Source: Alicyclobacillus hesperidum
GTDB lineage: Bacteria > Bacillota > Bacilli > Alicyclobacillales > Alicyclobacillaceae
NCBI RefSeq assembly: GCF_900107035.1
Contig: NZ_FNOJ01000001.1
Coordinates: 1 to 64,000, forward strand
Reading direction: 5' to 3'
DNA length: 64,000 nucleotides
Shown one piece after another: positions 43,940 to 55,698 of the stretch. Position 1 is the stretch's first letter, and each line of letters starts with the position of its first letter. Both the position numbers and the translations under genes were made by a program. The notes beneath the pieces were generated by a model, which was not told the DNA's origin, did no database searches, and worked only from the letters and a program-made list of their open reading frames with translations.

Positions 43940-44867
43940 AATCCCTATTCCCTTCTCTTCGCTCGTCCCCCGCCTCATATGGGTTCACGTGAACAAACAC
44001 GTCTTGCACACGAGCGAATTTCTCACGCAAGACGCGCCGGACCTCCGCGGCAATTTCGTGGCCTGCGAACACAGTGATGTCCCCATCCACCGCAATCTCG
44101 ATATCAACAATCACGTATTGGCCGTGATCGCGCACGCGCAGTTCATCAATGGCCCGTACCCCGTGTACCTGCATCACTTGTTCACGGTACGGATGTAAGG
44201 CGGCTTCTTCTAGCACGACCCTGTCCATCAGACTCTGTAGCGAGTCTTGCGCAATATGAATGGCCATTTTGAGGACAAGACACGCCACGAACAGGCCAGC
44301 GGCGGCATCCATGTACATGAGCCAGCGGATACGCAGCCGCTCACCGATGATGGCCAGGACAATGCCGACGAGCGCCGCCAACGACGAATAGACGTCGGAA
44401 CGGTGGTCGTATGCCTGTGCCATCAGGCTCTTACTTTGCAAGCGACGGCCGATCCGGACGTTATATCGAAAAAGTAGCTCTTTGACTACGATCGCGACGA
44501 AGGCCATTTCGGCTGCCGCCAGTTCAGGAGCTTTAGGGGACTTCATAAAAGACGAGATCGACGACACGCCTACATCAATGGCGGCGGCAATCAACAAACC
44601 GGCTACGACGATGGAAGCGATCAACTCCGCCTTGCCATGGCCGTATGGATGGTCTTCATCAGGCGGTTTGCGGGCGATGCGAAGCCCAATAATGACGGCC
44701 AAGGAGCCGACGAGATCAGAAGCTGAGTGGACCGCGTCAGCGATGAGGGCGTCACTGTGTGCTATCGCGCCAACGAGTCCCTTCGCAGCCGTAAGGGCGA
44801 CGTTAAACCCTGCATTGGCATAGGCGATGCGAGTTCCTTGACGCACAAGTCTGGTTGTTGCATCCAC
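43932..44867 (-). CDS. Cation diffusion facilitator family metal exporter
   Basis: A 311-residue CDF transporter that exchanges Zn2+, Mn2+ or Fe2+ for protons. Six hydrophobic spans; TM2 carries the metal-site segment DALIADAVHSASDLVGS, and TM5 carries QAYDHRSDVYSS. The cytosolic ferredoxin-like C-terminal domain contains VMQVHGVRAIDELRVRDHG and ends HEIAAEVRRVLREKFARVQD. DxxxD/HxxxD sites without a His-rich loop suggest Mn/Fe as likely as Zn. Start GTG at 44867 with GGAAAGGACGAG upstream. Located between secF and recJ, in the position of B. subtilis yrvD/yrvC-like genes. Confidence 0.9.
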   Translation of the reverse strand: MDATTRLVRQGTRIAYANAGFNVALTAAKGLVGAIAHSDALIADAVHSASDLVGSLAVIIGLRIARKPPDEDHPYGHGKAELIASIVVAGLLIAAAIDVGVSSISSFMKSPKAPELAAAEMAFVAIVVKELLFRYNVRIGRRLQSKSLMAQAYDHRSDVYSSLAALVGIVLAIIGERLRIRWLMYMDAAAGLFVACLVLKMAIHIAQDSLQSLMDRVVLEEAALHPYREQVMQVHGVRAIDELRVRDHGQYVIVDIEIAVDGDITVFAGHEIAAEVRRVLREKFARVQDVFVHVNPYEAGDERREGNRDCE

Positions 44868-44924
44868 TGCGGATCTCGTCCTTTCCCACGCGTGACCGAT
44901 GTACGTTTGCTAAGTGTGCTAACT

Positions 44925-44955
44925 AAATTAAAGAAGCGCCCCTTGGGAGCGCTTC
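44925..44955 (-). terminator. Rho-independent terminator of secD-secF
   Basis: On the minus strand GAAGCGC and GCGCTTC pair (44933-44955) and are followed by CTTTAATTT. It begins just after the secF stop codon at 44969. Confidence 0.75.
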
Positions 44956-44968
44956 GGCGCAACATGAA

Positions 44969-45892
44969 TCACTGCACACTTGCTTCATTGGCAACAGCTT
45001 TATGTTTACGCATGGAGCGACCTCTCCATGCAACCCAAATCGGACTCGCGATAAATATGGACGAGTATGCACCGCTGATGAGACCGATGATGAGTGCAAA
45101 CGTGAAGTTGCGTATGGACACCCCGCCGAAGAAGTAGAGAATCACAGCCGCAACGAGCACGGTAAAGACCGTGTTGATAGATCTCGTCATCGTCTGCCAC
45201 AGGCTCTTGTTGACCACGTCGCGCAGGGCATCGATGTCTTCCGGCTTGTGAATTTTCACGTTCTCACGGATGCGGTCAAAAATTACGATGGTGTCGTTGA
45301 TGGAATACCCCACAATGGTCAGCAAAGCCGCGACAAAGGTCAAATCGACTTCGCGGCGCAAAAGAGCAAAGGCAGCAAGGACGATAAAGGCGTCGTGCAA
45401 CAGGGCGATGATGCCGGCAATCGCAAAACGGAATTCAAAGCGGATGGCCACATAAACCACAATGCACACCGCCGCCGCGAGCACGGCCCAAATCGCTTTG
45501 CGCGCCGTTTGTTGTGCGACAAACGGATCGACCGAATTCACCTGAATGTCTTGCTTGGCGCTCGGAAAGAATTTGTGTTCAGCCGACTGAATGGCGGCAA
45601 TCTGTTTGGCGCTCAACTGTTCAGGGAGTGTGACGATGGCGACATTACGTTCAATGCCACCAACCGTGAGACCGGTGTCGCCAATCGTGAGGCCGACGGA
45701 TTGAAACATTTGTCGCACGCGGGCATCGGGAACTTGTTGATTCAATTGAAACTGGATTCGCGATCCGGCTTTGAAATCTGTGCTTAAGTTAAATCCGAAC
45801 AATGCGAATACGATAATGCCGGCGATGGTAATGGCACCTGACAGCATAAAAAACCACTTGCTCAACCGAACGATGTTAAACCTGGGTTTCAT
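44969..45892 (-). CDS. secF: Protein translocase subunit SecF
   Basis: A 307-residue membrane component of SecDF, which uses the proton gradient to help pull secreted proteins through SecYEG. It has six predicted spans; TM1 starts about residue 13 (WFFMLSGAITIAGIIVF), GFNLSTDFKAGSRIQF matches the SecF block after TM1, and IVGYSINDTIVIFDRIREN is the invariant D-x(n)-R region in TM4-TM5. The start overlaps the 3' end of secD by 17 bases; GGGAG lies upstream. In B. subtilis secD and secF are fused; here they are separate, as in Alicyclobacillus and most bacteria. Confidence 0.95.
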   Translation of the reverse strand: MKPRFNIVRLSKWFFMLSGAITIAGIIVFALFGFNLSTDFKAGSRIQFQLNQQVPDARVRQMFQSVGLTIGDTGLTVGGIERNVAIVTLPEQLSAKQIAAIQSAEHKFFPSAKQDIQVNSVDPFVAQQTARKAIWAVLAAAVCIVVYVAIRFEFRFAIAGIIALLHDAFIVLAAFALLRREVDLTFVAALLTIVGYSINDTIVIFDRIRENVKIHKPEDIDALRDVVNKSLWQTMTRSINTVFTVLVAAVILYFFGGVSIRNFTFALIIGLISGAYSSIFIASPIWVAWRGRSMRKHKAVANEASVQ

Positions 45893-47177
45893 GCTGTTTC
45901 AACACTCCCTTCCCGACGCCGTACCACCATGGGCGGCGAACGGCGCCAGACGCCGTGAACGTAAGCAGCATGAGGCGGCTGAGCAACACTGCTGTCAAAA
46001 GGCTGACGATGATGCCGACCATGAGCGCGACGGCAAACCCCCGAACGTCCCCTTGTCCACCGAAAATGTACATGACAGCACCAGCAATAAACGTCGTCGC
46101 ATTCGAGTCGACGATGGTGCGCAAGGCGTTCTTGTTGCCGATACGCACTGCGGATCGCAAACTGCGGCCGTTTCGCATTTCGTCCTTAATGCGCTCATAT
46201 GTGATGATATTCGCATCGACCGCAATCCCCACGCCCAGCACGAGAGCCGCCAATCCCGAAAGCGTGAGTACGACGTGCAGACCCGAGAAGACGAGCAAAG
46301 TCAAATAACCGTACGCGATGAGCGCAATATCGGCGATAAGTCCGGCCAGGCGATATACACAAATCATGAAGGCGAAGATGATAATGATGGCAATGAGACC
46401 TGCGACCATCGTCCGCTGTAAGCTCGTTTGGCCAAGCGACGGACCTACGCTCGTCTCACTCTCGAGCGTCAATGGATACGGGAGTGCGCCCGCATTCAAC
46501 TCGTTTGCCAACGCCATACACGCTTGCGGCGTCGTCAGGCTGCCACCCGATATTTCACTGCTACCACTGTACATAACCTGCTGAATCACGGGATCTGTCA
46601 GCAATTGCCCGTTGAGAAATACAAAAATCGGCTTACCGACATACTTTTTGGTGATGTCGATCCACTTCTGCGCCTGTTTAAACTCGATGGCGACCGCATT
46701 TTTGCCATCTTGCTGATCCACGACCCACTTAGCATTACTCTTCAGGTCGGCCCCGGTCGCAAGGGGTGCGCCAACAGGTGTAATTTTTCCTGTCTTTTTG
46801 TCAATGGTTGCGTCCCCGTAAATGGCCAGCTGAGCGGTTGCACCGATGACTTGTACCGCCTCTTGCTGATTCTTCACGCCTGCAACCTGGACGCGGATCT
46901 GATCTTGCCCAAGTTGGTTCTTGCCTTCGAGATCGATGCTTGGCGATGAAACGCCAAGCGAGTTCACGCGCATTTCAACCGCCTTTAATAAGGCTTGGCG
47001 GCCGCTGTCCGAAAGCGATTGCCCTTTTGGCGTATCGACCGCGTACAACAAATCGACACCGCCTCGCAAGTCGAGCCCGAGTGGAATCGACTTCCATACC
47101 TGTGGAACTGTGCCCGCTGTAACGCCGATGATAGCCGCGACCATCAGCAGAAACGCGAACAGGCGTCCCCATTTCAT
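45876..47177 (-). CDS. secD: Protein translocase subunit SecD
   Basis: A 433-residue membrane protein partnering SecF. LGLDLRGGVDLLYAVDT near residue 32 is the N-terminal signature after TM1. A large extracytoplasmic P1 domain covers about 50-255. The TM bundle includes GIAVDANIITYERIKDEMRNGRSLR, with the conserved Asp and Arg. GNKNALRTIVDSNATTFIAG follows. The ATG at 47177 has AAGGAGGAC upstream. It lies downstream of comN, as in Bacillus, and overlaps secF. Confidence 0.95.
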   Translation of the reverse strand: MKWGRLFAFLLMVAAIIGVTAGTVPQVWKSIPLGLDLRGGVDLLYAVDTPKGQSLSDSGRQALLKAVEMRVNSLGVSSPSIDLEGKNQLGQDQIRVQVAGVKNQQEAVQVIGATAQLAIYGDATIDKKTGKITPVGAPLATGADLKSNAKWVVDQQDGKNAVAIEFKQAQKWIDITKKYVGKPIFVFLNGQLLTDPVIQQVMYSGSSEISGGSLTTPQACMALANELNAGALPYPLTLESETSVGPSLGQTSLQRTMVAGLIAIIIIFAFMICVYRLAGLIADIALIAYGYLTLLVFSGLHVVLTLSGLAALVLGVGIAVDANIITYERIKDEMRNGRSLRSAVRIGNKNALRTIVDSNATTFIAGAVMYIFGGQGDVRGFAVALMVGIIVSLLTAVLLSRLMLLTFTASGAVRRPWWYGVGKGVLKQHETQV

Positions 47178-47303
47178 AGCTTGTCCTCCTTCAGTCCGCC
47201 GTCCAACCTCGCCCGGCAAACGGGTGGCGTCGAACACAGCGAACGATCCGCTGTCGATTCCAACAGCATGCCATGTTCAGTATACGAACGACAAATTTCG
47301 CCG

Positions 47304-47333
47304 TCAAACAAAAAAAACCTGCCCCGCGGCACG
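47304..47333 (-). terminator. Terminator of comN
   Basis: On the minus strand GTGCC-GCGG-GGCAGG, a short GC stem, is followed by eight T residues. It lies about 25 bases after the comN stop, so comN may be separated from secDF transcriptionally or only attenuated. Confidence 0.6.
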
Positions 47334-47358
47334 AGTGCGTACGCCATCCCTGCCGATG

Positions 47359-47634
47359 TCACGAACGCGGTGGATCACCAAGTCCATCTTGCATTTGGCG
47401 ATAGGCGTTCACCGTCAAATAGTTCATGTAATCCGTGATGCGAACGGATAGAATGAGTTCCACCAATTCGTGCAATTGAATGCCAAACCGCACTTTTGAT
47501 TCGATGTACGACCAAAACTCGTCAAACTCTACCCGATCATAGCCGAGAAGCTTAAATTCCTCGATTTTGGCTCGGCAGAGTTCGAGTATGGCCGCTTTGT
47601 GTTCCGCGATCGACGGTAGTTGAAACGGATCCAT
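47359..47634 (-). CDS. comN: ComN-like post-transcriptional regulator
   Basis: A 91-residue helical protein of the ComN/YrzD family, which in B. subtilis is linked to post-transcriptional control of the comE mRNA and to septum/pole localisation with DivIVA. The conserved core is EELLCRAKIEEFKLLGYD-like (here ILELCRAKIEEFKLLGYDRV), then FWSYIESKV and LVELILSVRITDYMNYLTV. Its place between spoVB (divergent) and secD matches B. subtilis exactly. The ATG at 47634 has a modest GGGAG upstream. Confidence 0.85.
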   Translation of the reverse strand: MDPFQLPSIAEHKAAILELCRAKIEEFKLLGYDRVEFDEFWSYIESKVRFGIQLHELVELILSVRITDYMNYLTVNAYRQMQDGLGDPPRS

Positions 47635-47796
47635 GCCCTATGCATCTCCCTTGGCTTGCCTGAGCTATCTATGTTTCCACCCGCACAGTGCAAATTCCTC
47701 TGTGGTCCAAAAAAAGGACTACCTCACGCCCGTTTCGCATACGGAATAACGTACATGTCCGCCGCAGACAGAAATCAAAATGGGAGGTACTGTACC

Positions 47797-49383
47797 GTGA
47801 ATCGCCACACCTTCCTGCACGGAGCGCTTGTGCTGATGATCGCTGGGCTCGTCACCCGCGTGATGGGTTTTATATACCGCATCTTCCTCACTCGCATCAT
47901 CGGAGCCGAGGGGATGGGGTTGTTCCAAATTGTCTTTCCCATTCTTGGCTTGGTTTTGACCTTTGTCACCATGGGCTTCCCCTTGGCCATCTCCAAGCTC
48001 GTGGCAGAAGCGGTCGCACAGCGCGATCGCGCCCGCATTCAGCGCATCATGCGTATCTCAGGAATTTCGGTCGCGTCTCTTGCAGTCCTGTTCACTCTGC
48101 TCATGTACCTATTCCGTCACGCGATCGAAACACATTGGCTGACCGACCCGCGCGCCTATCCGGCGTATCTTGCAATGATTCCAGTAGTCGGCATTATCGC
48201 CATCTCAAGCCTTTACCGCGGCTACTTTCAGGGACTGCAAGACATGGCACCAACGGCGTGGGCCTCGATTCTTGAGCAAACGGTGCGCATTCTAAGCATT
48301 TGGATCCTGGCGGCATACTTTGTCCGCTATTCGCTTTCCTACGCCGCTGCCGCTGCCATGATGGGCATGGTTCTTGGCGAACTCTCCGGCCTTTTGTTTA
48401 TGGTCTTTCAGCAGCGTCGGCGAGCGCGTCTGGTAGACGTCATCCCTGACCCTGCCTACACACGTGCCACCGAGTCGATGCGAAGCACTGTGCACGCGAT
48501 CGGCCAAATTTCACTACCTGTGACCTTAAGCAAATTGATCTGGTCGCTCTTGTTTGCAGCGGAACCGGTACTGGTCATGCGTGCGTTGCAGGCCGCAGGC
48601 TTTGTCACGAGTCAAGCCACCAGCATGTACGGCGAGTACAGCGGCATGGCGATCCCGCTGCTCGTGTTCCCGACGGTCATCACATCCTCACTGGCAACCA
48701 ATCTTGTGCCGGCTGTGTCGGAAGCCGCGGCCGCAGGCGAGATGTTCCGCATCCGCAAGCGACTCTCGCAAAGCTTTACTGCGACCGCACTTGTCTCGTT
48801 TCCTGCGTCCGTGGTGTTCACGCTGTTCGCAGGGCCTCTCACGACCGTCATTTACAAACAGCCTAATATCGGCCCCATTCTCGCCATTATGGCTCCGTTT
48901 GAGTTTTTGCTCTGCCTGCAAGCGCCCCTGACAGGCATTTTACAGGGTCTGAACAGGGCTGGTGTCGCAATGGTCAATTCCATTGTCGGTGGCGTCGCCA
49001 AACTGTTGCTCATCGTCGTGCTGGCCCGTCGCCCCGAAGTCGGTATCCTCGGTGTGAGCATGGCAACGGCGTTTTCGTTTACACTCTCGACGCTTTTAAA
49101 CTTGTGGTTTGTCGTACGCATGATTGGCTTTCACATTCGACTACAGTCGCTCCTACGCGTTGGTATCGCTGCAATTGGGATGTTCGCGTACATGCAGGCC
49201 ATCACGTTCCACCATCGCCCATTGCCCGGCTCTACCCTGCTCCTGGCCATTGGCGGTGGACTTATCGTCTACTTTGCGCTCTTGTGCGCCCTGAGGGTAC
49301 TCACGAGCCGAGCCGTCTCGCGCATTCCCAAAGTGGGTCCAGCGTTGGCACGAATCGTCCGCTGGATGCCCTTTGCGGTGTGA
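47797..49383 (+). CDS. spoVB: Stage V sporulation protein B-like flippase (MOP superfamily)
   Basis: A 528-residue integral membrane protein with about 14 spans, of the MATE/MOP polysaccharide-flippase group. SpoVB in Bacillus is needed for spore cortex formation, probably moving lipid-linked peptidoglycan precursors; related YtgP/MurJ-like proteins do so in vegetative cells. The N-terminal block LVTRVMGFIYRIFLTRIIGA is the SpoVB/Wzx signature; SLYRGYFQGLQDM and ILQGLNRAGVAMVNSIVGGV are repeats of the fold. Start GTG at 47797 with GGGAGGT upstream. Divergent from comN, as in Bacillus. Confidence 0.88.
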   Translation: MNRHTFLHGALVLMIAGLVTRVMGFIYRIFLTRIIGAEGMGLFQIVFPILGLVLTFVTMGFPLAISKLVAEAVAQRDRARIQRIMRISGISVASLAVLFTLLMYLFRHAIETHWLTDPRAYPAYLAMIPVVGIIAISSLYRGYFQGLQDMAPTAWASILEQTVRILSIWILAAYFVRYSLSYAAAAAMMGMVLGELSGLLFMVFQQRRRARLVDVIPDPAYTRATESMRSTVHAIGQISLPVTLSKLIWSLLFAAEPVLVMRALQAAGFVTSQATSMYGEYSGMAIPLLVFPTVITSSLATNLVPAVSEAAAAGEMFRIRKRLSQSFTATALVSFPASVVFTLFAGPLTTVIYKQPNIGPILAIMAPFEFLLCLQAPLTGILQGLNRAGVAMVNSIVGGVAKLLLIVVLARRPEVGILGVSMATAFSFTLSTLLNLWFVVRMIGFHIRLQSLLRVGIAAIGMFAYMQAITFHHRPLPGSTLLLAIGGGLIVYFALLCALRVLTSRAVSRIPKVGPALARIVRWMPFAV

Positions 49384-49410
49384 GGGACAGCATGGACACG
49401 TGCGCGTCCC

Positions 49411-50100
49411 CTATGTTTGATCCCGCTCGTCAATCCATATACTTCCGTCCGAATCGATGGTCGCATAAAATACGTTTTCCAAGGTATAGCCACGATGCCT
49501 TAGCTCATCTCGCAGCCACACCTCATCGCGGCCGATGAGGGTGAGCGTCTTTGGCACGGGGCGGCCATCGATGACAAGCGGCCATGGAATGGCTTCTGCC
49601 GCGACCGGCTTGCCCAAGTCGCGCGGTGTGAGGGGGCGTGCCTCGGCTTTCGGAATAACACTCAATTGGCCAGACGTCTCCAGTATCGCAAATTCCACAT
49701 CCGCTACGTTCGCGACACCTTTTTCGCGAAGCTGTGTGAGCAAATCGTGAACCGAATAGCGAATTCTTCGCATTTCCCTATCCTGAATTCTCCCATGTTC
49801 GATGAGCACGGATGGTTCACCATCAATCAAGTGGCGAAAACGATGGCTCTTGATCTGGAGAAACGCGACTGCAACCTGAAATAGCACAAGCGACGCAATG
49901 GAAATGGCCGCCTCATAAATGGGCACGCGTCGGTCCTCCATCGGCAAGGTGGACAGCTCAGCCATCATGACAGATACGACGAGATCGAACACGGAGAGTT
50001 GACCAATTTCCCGTTTGCCCATAATGCGCAGGGCAATCATCACAATCAAATAGAGGACGAGTGCGCGTACCGGAAATTGCCATAAGGGAACGCTATGCAT
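49411..50100 (-). CDS. DUF421 family membrane protein (YrbG/YetF-like)
   Basis: A 229-residue protein with three N-terminal membrane spans (about 8-90) and a soluble C-terminal domain. The family block LRIMGKREIGQLSVFDLVV sits between TM1 and TM2, and FRHLIDGEPSVLIEHGRI opens the cytosolic part. In Bacillus, DUF421 proteins include YrbG and YetF, some linked to spore germination or membrane stress, but the activity is unknown. The ATG at 50100 has GGAGGG upstream. YrbG is also near spoVB in B. subtilis, so this is part of the conserved block. Confidence 0.87.
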   Translation of the reverse strand: MHSVPLWQFPVRALVLYLIVMIALRIMGKREIGQLSVFDLVVSVMMAELSTLPMEDRRVPIYEAAISIASLVLFQVAVAFLQIKSHRFRHLIDGEPSVLIEHGRIQDREMRRIRYSVHDLLTQLREKGVANVADVEFAILETSGQLSVIPKAEARPLTPRDLGKPVAAEAIPWPLVIDGRPVPKTLTLIGRDEVWLRDELRHRGYTLENVFYATIDSDGSIWIDERDQT

Positions 50101-50244
50101 GGCTAATCCCTCCGGCGCTAGTATGACCTGGTAGCACCGTCGTTCATGCGTCCTCGAGGCGGAAAAACGTGAAGCGAAGCGGGAAAGTAGAAAACGCAGG
50201 AACTCTCAAACATCTGCCCACGCTCCCGTCTTCGCAACAGGGCA

Positions 50245-52395
50245 CTACGCCATCGTTTGCTCGGAAGCTGTGCTCAGTTGTGCAAACATCTCAGCCACCC
50301 GATTGAATAAGTCTGGGCCGTCCGCGACGTCTTCAAAAACGCGGTATGTAGCCGTTGTCCGCATGGAAAGTACCACATGGTCGGAGACGACGTAACGATG
50401 TTGTTCGATCGCGTTCACGACGCGATCGCAAACTCCCGCAAGCTCTGTTTCTGCAACATCCGGCAGGACGATCAAAATTTCGTCTCCTCCGTAACGACAA
50501 GCGAGTTCCGTATGGCGAAGGCATTGACGAACGAGCACACCCACTTGGCGTAGAACCGCGTCCCCCACATCAAATCCAAATCCTGTATTGACTTTGCCAA
50601 ACTGGTTCAGGTCAATACAAATGACCCCCCACTTTGTCACACCCTGCATCATGTCATCGCGGATCCGAATGTTGACGAAGTGGTGCGTGTACAAGCTGGT
50701 TAAACTGTCGACAAACAATTGCGTATCGAACTCTGGCGCATACATGGCCGTTCGGTTGCGGCCCCGCTGTTTTGCGCCCCAATACATCGCACTGTCGGCC
50801 TTGAGCAGGAGATCCCGATCCGATAGGCTATGGTCAGGACATGTGGCGACACCGACGCTGACGGAAATCCCTTGCAGGTGGTAGCCATGAAACTCGACCG
50901 CCAACCGACTCACCTCTTGCCGAATCTGTTCCGCAATCCGATAAGCCTCTTCGGCGTTCGCCCAGATGAGGATCGCAAACTCTTCGCCGCCGTACCGCGC
51001 GGCGATTCCGTGAACTCCGGCATGCCGCTGCAGCAAGCGGCCAACCTCACGCAACACGACATCTCCCGCCAAGTGCCCATAGGTGTCGTTGAACTTTTTG
51101 AAGAAGTCAACGTCGGCAATCAACACCGAAACGGGGCGGTTCTCCGTTACAGACGTTTGCACCCGCTTTGCCAATTCCTCGTAGAAATAGCGATAGTTAA
51201 ACAGGCCCGTCGCCTCGTCGCGAAATGTGCGTTCCTGAAGTTCCTGGTAGAGCTTCGCGTTCTCAAGCAGAACGGAAACTTGGTTGGACAGAGTGTCCAT
51301 ATATTGGTGTACATGTGCAAAAGCCCGAGGCCGTTTGGCATAGCAGACGATCGCGCCGTGTGCTTTCAGATGGGCATGCATGGGGAAGATGGCCATACTT
51401 AAAAATGTTGGGTGATCTCCTAAAATGCGTACGCGCGCGTCCTTACGAACGTCCGGAATGTGCACGGGATCGCGGTGGTGAATAGTTTTCCAAATAACAC
51501 CACCCGCCTCCTCAGGCCAACCGTTCTTGTCAAACAAGTGATCGTACGCCTGCGGATACACAGCCATAGGGACAAGCGCATTGTGCTCGTTGTCGATCAG
51601 AAATACGACAACACAGTCGGCGAGCGTCATGCGGCGCGTGAGAATCGCCGCGTCCGCCGCGATTGCGCGGATATCAAATTCGGTGGCGAGTTTTGTTGTC
51701 GCCTCGTGAATCATTTGTAGATCAAGCGTCTGCCGATGCGCCCGCAACATATATGCAAGCATTGCCAACGGCAACATAACGATGGGCGCGAACCACACGT
51801 TATCAGGAGCCAGCGCCAGTACAAGGACAGCAAACGGCAGGCAAAGAGCCAGATTGGCGGCGTCCGTGACAAGCGCACTAACGATGGACGACGGCAACAA
51901 GTTTCCGCGAAGCCACTGCAAGGTGTGAACGAGCAAGTGATTGACCACCAAAAAGACCAGGGAACCGGCGGCGAGATCGAAAAGGACAATGGCATGTACG
52001 GAGACAATGGGCAAAGAATGAAGTGCGTGCAAGACGAGCCATAAGGCGCATGTGCTAAGGGCATACTGCCCGGCGTTGAACAATACTATGACGCTGTCCC
52101 ACGTTCGCAAGAACAGCGGCGCCGCACACGCTGCCAACATTCCACACACCATCGCGGGTTCAAGCCCCCCGAGGCCGACGAGCGCGATGATGACGGCCGG
52201 CAACAAAGACGCCTGTGCCTGTCGTAGCGGGATCGGGAGGGATTCGAGCAAGCACGCAATGACCGCCATCGCGGCGACGAGCCAGCCATTCTCATGGCGC
52301 AAACTCGGCAAACCGTATAATGCAACAAGGCATCCGGCGATTCCGACAACCGCACTGTACACGTTCTGGCGCCATAACGTTGTACCCTCGGTCAT
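50245..52395 (-). CDS. Membrane diguanylate cyclase: membrane sensor, GAF and two GGDEF domains
   Basis: A 716-residue protein. Residues about 15-215 hold seven or eight hydrophobic spans with no clear extracytoplasmic domain, resembling a MASE-type sensor. Residues about 225-375 are GAF-like. The first GGDEF domain has an intact GGEEF (469-473) and the DEATGLFNYRYF entry, so it should be an active cyclase. The second has GGDEI (636-640). Five residues before it stands RHTE, close to the RxxD inhibitory site; the first domain has none. ATG 52395 has GGGGGTGAGGG upstream and a promoter at 52442-52471. It is the cyclase counterpart of the EAL protein at 35966. Confidence 0.88.
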   Translation of the reverse strand: MTEGTTLWRQNVYSAVVGIAGCLVALYGLPSLRHENGWLVAAMAVIACLLESLPIPLRQAQASLLPAVIIALVGLGGLEPAMVCGMLAACAAPLFLRTWDSVIVLFNAGQYALSTCALWLVLHALHSLPIVSVHAIVLFDLAAGSLVFLVVNHLLVHTLQWLRGNLLPSSIVSALVTDAANLALCLPFAVLVLALAPDNVWFAPIVMLPLAMLAYMLRAHRQTLDLQMIHEATTKLATEFDIRAIAADAAILTRRMTLADCVVVFLIDNEHNALVPMAVYPQAYDHLFDKNGWPEEAGGVIWKTIHHRDPVHIPDVRKDARVRILGDHPTFLSMAIFPMHAHLKAHGAIVCYAKRPRAFAHVHQYMDTLSNQVSVLLENAKLYQELQERTFRDEATGLFNYRYFYEELAKRVQTSVTENRPVSVLIADVDFFKKFNDTYGHLAGDVVLREVGRLLQRHAGVHGIAARYGGEEFAILIWANAEEAYRIAEQIRQEVSRLAVEFHGYHLQGISVSVGVATCPDHSLSDRDLLLKADSAMYWGAKQRGRNRTAMYAPEFDTQLFVDSLTSLYTHHFVNIRIRDDMMQGVTKWGVICIDLNQFGKVNTGFGFDVGDAVLRQVGVLVRQCLRHTELACRYGGDEILIVLPDVAETELAGVCDRVVNAIEQHRYVVSDHVVLSMRTTATYRVFEDVADGPDLFNRVAEMFAQLSTASEQTMA

Positions 52396-52441
52396 GCCCT
52401 CACCCCCGCAGCAAACCAATTACAGAATTCTTCAAGTTTCC

Positions 52442-52471
52442 AGTATAAACAATTCATATCTATTTGGACAA
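52442..52471 (-). promoter_or_regulatory. Promoter of the diguanylate cyclase gene
   Basis: Minus-strand -35 TTGTCC and -10 TATACT, 18-base spacer, in an A/T-rich gap. The -10 ends about 47 bases upstream of the ATG. Confidence 0.6.
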
Positions 52472-52532
52472 GATCATATTTATCTTGATACCCGAATATT
52501 TTGTAGTGAAACTTGTACAAGAGGTGATGAAC

Positions 52533-52934
52533 GTGCCTCAGGCGGAAGGTGGCAGCCGGCTCGACGTACTGCGTGCAATACCGGTTTTGTATGGATGTCT
52601 TTGGAGTCTTTTCATTGCTTTCTTAGGGACGGTCGCAATTTTTCTGTTCGCACGATCCAGCGAATGGGACGTCAACTCGCTTACCGCGGCTGCTTATGTC
52701 GTGCACTGTGTTGCCGTGTTTTGCGGCGCGATCGCGGCGGCCCGCCAAGTGGAGAGCCGAGGATGGTTTCACGGGGGCGCAACCGGTCTTCTTTATGCCC
52801 TTATCATGGTAGCTATCGGGCTATTCGTGTATAACACGTTCACGATGGACGGAAGTGGCCTGTTTCGCGTATTGCTGATGGCAGTCATCGGTGCATTCGG
52901 CGGCATGATAGGAACCGCATTCACGCGTAAATAG
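52533..52934 (+). CDS. YrzE-type small membrane protein (TIGR04086 family)
   Basis: A 133-residue protein with four membrane spans and no catalytic motifs. Hydrophobic block order, length, and the position next to yajC-tgt-queA match the YrzE/TIGR04086 family of Firmicutes, whose function is unknown. The GTG at 52533 has AGAGGTG at ideal spacing; an ATG two codons earlier abuts that site. It converges on yajC, with a strong symmetric hairpin between them. Confidence 0.75.
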   Translation: MPQAEGGSRLDVLRAIPVLYGCLWSLFIAFLGTVAIFLFARSSEWDVNSLTAAAYVVHCVAVFCGAIAAARQVESRGWFHGGATGLLYALIMVAIGLFVYNTFTMDGSGLFRVLLMAVIGAFGGMIGTAFTRK

Positions 52935-52984
52935 GGTTCATGCGCACACGTCGCACAAGGTGGCATGACCAAGCCAACCAGCAA

Positions 52985-53014
52985 AACGGCCGCAGGCGTA
53001 TGCCCACGGCCGTT
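52985..53014. terminator. Bidirectional terminator between yrzE and yajC
   Basis: A perfect outer stem AACGGCCG / CGGCCGTT encloses an inner GGC-GTAT-GCC hairpin. It lies between converging genes. T-runs are weak (TTGTCGTAATT on the plus strand), but stability and position support termination. Confidence 0.65.
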
Positions 53015-53025
53015 GTCGTAATTCG

Positions 53026-55632
<2,607 letters not shown>

Positions 55633-55665
55633 AGGTATCGTCCCATCCTTTCCTTACACACAATT

Positions 55666-55687
55666 CCGCACAGCTTGCGCTGTGCGG
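55666..55687 (-). terminator. Hairpin after rsgI
   Basis: A perfect nine-base stem CCGCACAGC / GCTGTGCGG with a four-base loop. It is in the 66-base gap between the rsgI stop (at 55699 on the minus strand) and the queA start. No clear T-run follows, so read-through from sigI-rsgI into queA is possible. Confidence 0.45.
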
Positions 55688-55698
55688 ACGGGGCAACT

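Noticed and set aside
2201-48030. Several GCGATCGC palindromes (for example near 2201, 2997 and 48022), as in cyanobacterial HIP1
   Set aside because: They are few and fall mostly inside coding sequence rich in GCG and ATC codons; no excess can be claimed without a count against expectation.
52458-52490. A promoter for yrzE on the plus strand (TTGGAC with GATACC)
   Set aside because: The -10 is poor and the region overlaps the better minus-strand promoter of the cyclase gene.
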